Shown: positions 5,871 to 6,528 of the stretch, in pieces
How the letters are laid out: every line of letters starts with the position of its first letter
Numbering within the stretch: position 1 is the first letter of the stretch
Assembly (NCBI GenBank): GCA_030744095.1
Contig: JASLRF010000173.1
Location: 1-6,528, forward strand
From: Pirellulaceae bacterium
GTDB taxonomy: Bacteria > Planctomycetota > Planctomycetia > Pirellulales > Pirellulaceae
DNA length: 6,528 nucleotides
Reading direction: 5' to 3'
The notes under the pieces: model-generated
Database searches by the model: none
What the model was told of the DNA's origin: nothing
The model's input: only the letters and a program-made list of their open reading frames with translations
Position numbers and translations under genes: made by a program

Positions 5871-6528
5871 ATGATGGTGGATCGAGAAAAACTCGCCCAA
5901 CGCCTGATGGCGACGTACCTGGAAGAACTGCGGGAACATGTCGCCTCCATGAACCGCAATTTATTGGCGATGGAGGATGGCCCCGCTCCCGAGGAACGGC
6001 GGGAATTGTTCAATCTGCTGTTCCGTTCCGCACACAGCTTGAAAGGCGCCTCGCGGGCAGTCTGCGTCGAGCTGGTCGAACAAGTCTGTCATCAGATGGA
6101 AGATGTATTGGGCGCGGCACGGGACGGCAAGCTCGAGTTGATGCCAGCCCATTTCATTGTGTTGTTCAAAGGCGTTGATGGGATCGAGGACGCTGGGAAC
6201 CGGTTGCGAGAGTCCCGCGATCTGACAGATTCGCCCTTGCACGCCTTACTGCCGGACCTCACGGCCGCCGCAGCTGGAGAGCTTGATGTGGCGGACGAAA
6301 CCAAATCTGCCGCCGCCAGCCCGCCGCCTGCGGAGGAGCCTGCGCCAACCGAAGAAGCCACGTCACTGTCTACAACGGTTCCTCCACAGACGGTAACTGA
6401 CAACGTGTCACCACCATTGGGAGACGTGACGGCACCGGCCGCGATATCCCCCAGAGAACTGGCAACCGAGAGAGGCTCCATCCGCAAGAAGCCAAAAAAG
6501 AAAGCGGGTACGAAGCCAGTCAAGAAGC
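5871..6528 (+). CDS. cheA: CheA-type sensor histidine kinase, N-terminal part (WspE-like), cut by window edge
   Basis: There are 219 codons before the window ends, with no stop. Residues about 5-125 form an HPt (P1) domain. Phosphorylated His55 lies in the motif FRSAHSLKGAS (51-61), preceded by the helix LMATYLEELREHVASMNRNL, which is typical of CheA. Residues about 132-219 are a low-complexity linker, first Ala/Pro/Glu/Thr-rich (about 144-165), then strongly basic with KKPKKK (206-211) and KPVKK at the edge. The dimerisation, ATPase and CheW-like domains, and any C-terminal receiver as in WspE, would lie beyond the window and cannot be confirmed. The protein would phosphorylate itself on His55 under receptor control and pass phosphate to receivers. 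The start is ATG 5871 or the adjacent ATG 5874. The ribosome site is weak (GGTG at 5865-5868), and the frame has a TGA at 5841-5843, so no much earlier start is possible. The 3' boundary given here is the window edge, not a gene end. Confidence 0.88.
   Translation, partial: MMVDREKLAQRLMATYLEELREHVASMNRNLLAMEDGPAPEERRELFNLLFRSAHSLKGASRAVCVELVEQVCHQMEDVLGAARDGKLELMPAHFIVLFKGVDGIEDAGNRLRESRDLTDSPLHALLPDLTAAAAGELDVADETKSAAASPPPAEEPAPTEEATSLSTTVPPQTVTDNVSPPLGDVTAPAAISPRELATERGSIRKKPKKKAGTKPVKK

Overview
The window carries most of a chemosensory (chemotaxis-like) signalling cluster, all on the + strand. In order it encodes a response regulator fused to an RsbW-type ATPase domain, a CheW adaptor, a CheR methyltransferase with C-terminal TPRs, a second CheW with an N-terminal extension, a membrane methyl-accepting receptor with HAMP and PAS domains, and the N-terminal part of a CheA kinase cut by the window edge. 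There are no tRNA or rRNA genes, CRISPR arrays or insertion sequences.

The set CheW / CheR-TPR / CheW with extension / receptor / CheA matches the components WspB, WspC, WspD, WspA and WspE of the Wsp-type 'alternative cellular function' chemosensory systems. The receptor gene here lies between the WspD-like and CheA genes instead of first. No flagellar genes and no WspR-type GGDEF regulator are visible. The first gene, a receiver joined to an anti-sigma-factor-type serine-kinase ATPase, suggests that the output may be a partner-switching (anti-sigma / anti-anti-sigma) pathway. That is inference. The receiver-ATPase architecture, with its conserved PDPTDPEN segment, resembles proteins I associate with Planctomycetes and some other environmental Gram-negative bacteria. 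The moderate G+C (mid-50s % by eye) fits a Pirellula-like planctomycete, but this assignment is tentative.

Layout: 1-355 is a leader with two inverted repeats and no convincing gene. 365-1279 is the receiver-ATPase gene. 1280-1661 is a puzzling 382-base gap with short overlapping open frames, the last ending in a TGATG overlap with the next gene. 1662-4167 is a tightly packed block (cheW, cheR, cheW) joined by TAATG and ATGA overlaps. 4190-5788 is the receptor, 22 bases downstream and with its own ribosome-binding site. 5789-5870 is a spacer with a perfect 6-bp hairpin. 5871 to the end is cheA, incomplete.

How they would work together: the receptor senses a signal at its cytoplasmic PAS domain (it has almost no periplasmic part). 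The two CheW proteins couple it to CheA, and CheR methylates the receptor for adaptation. CheA autophosphorylates on His55 of its HPt domain and passes phosphate to a receiver, which could be the first gene's Asp55 or a receiver at CheA's own unseen C-terminus. A CheB methylesterase is expected but would lie outside the window.
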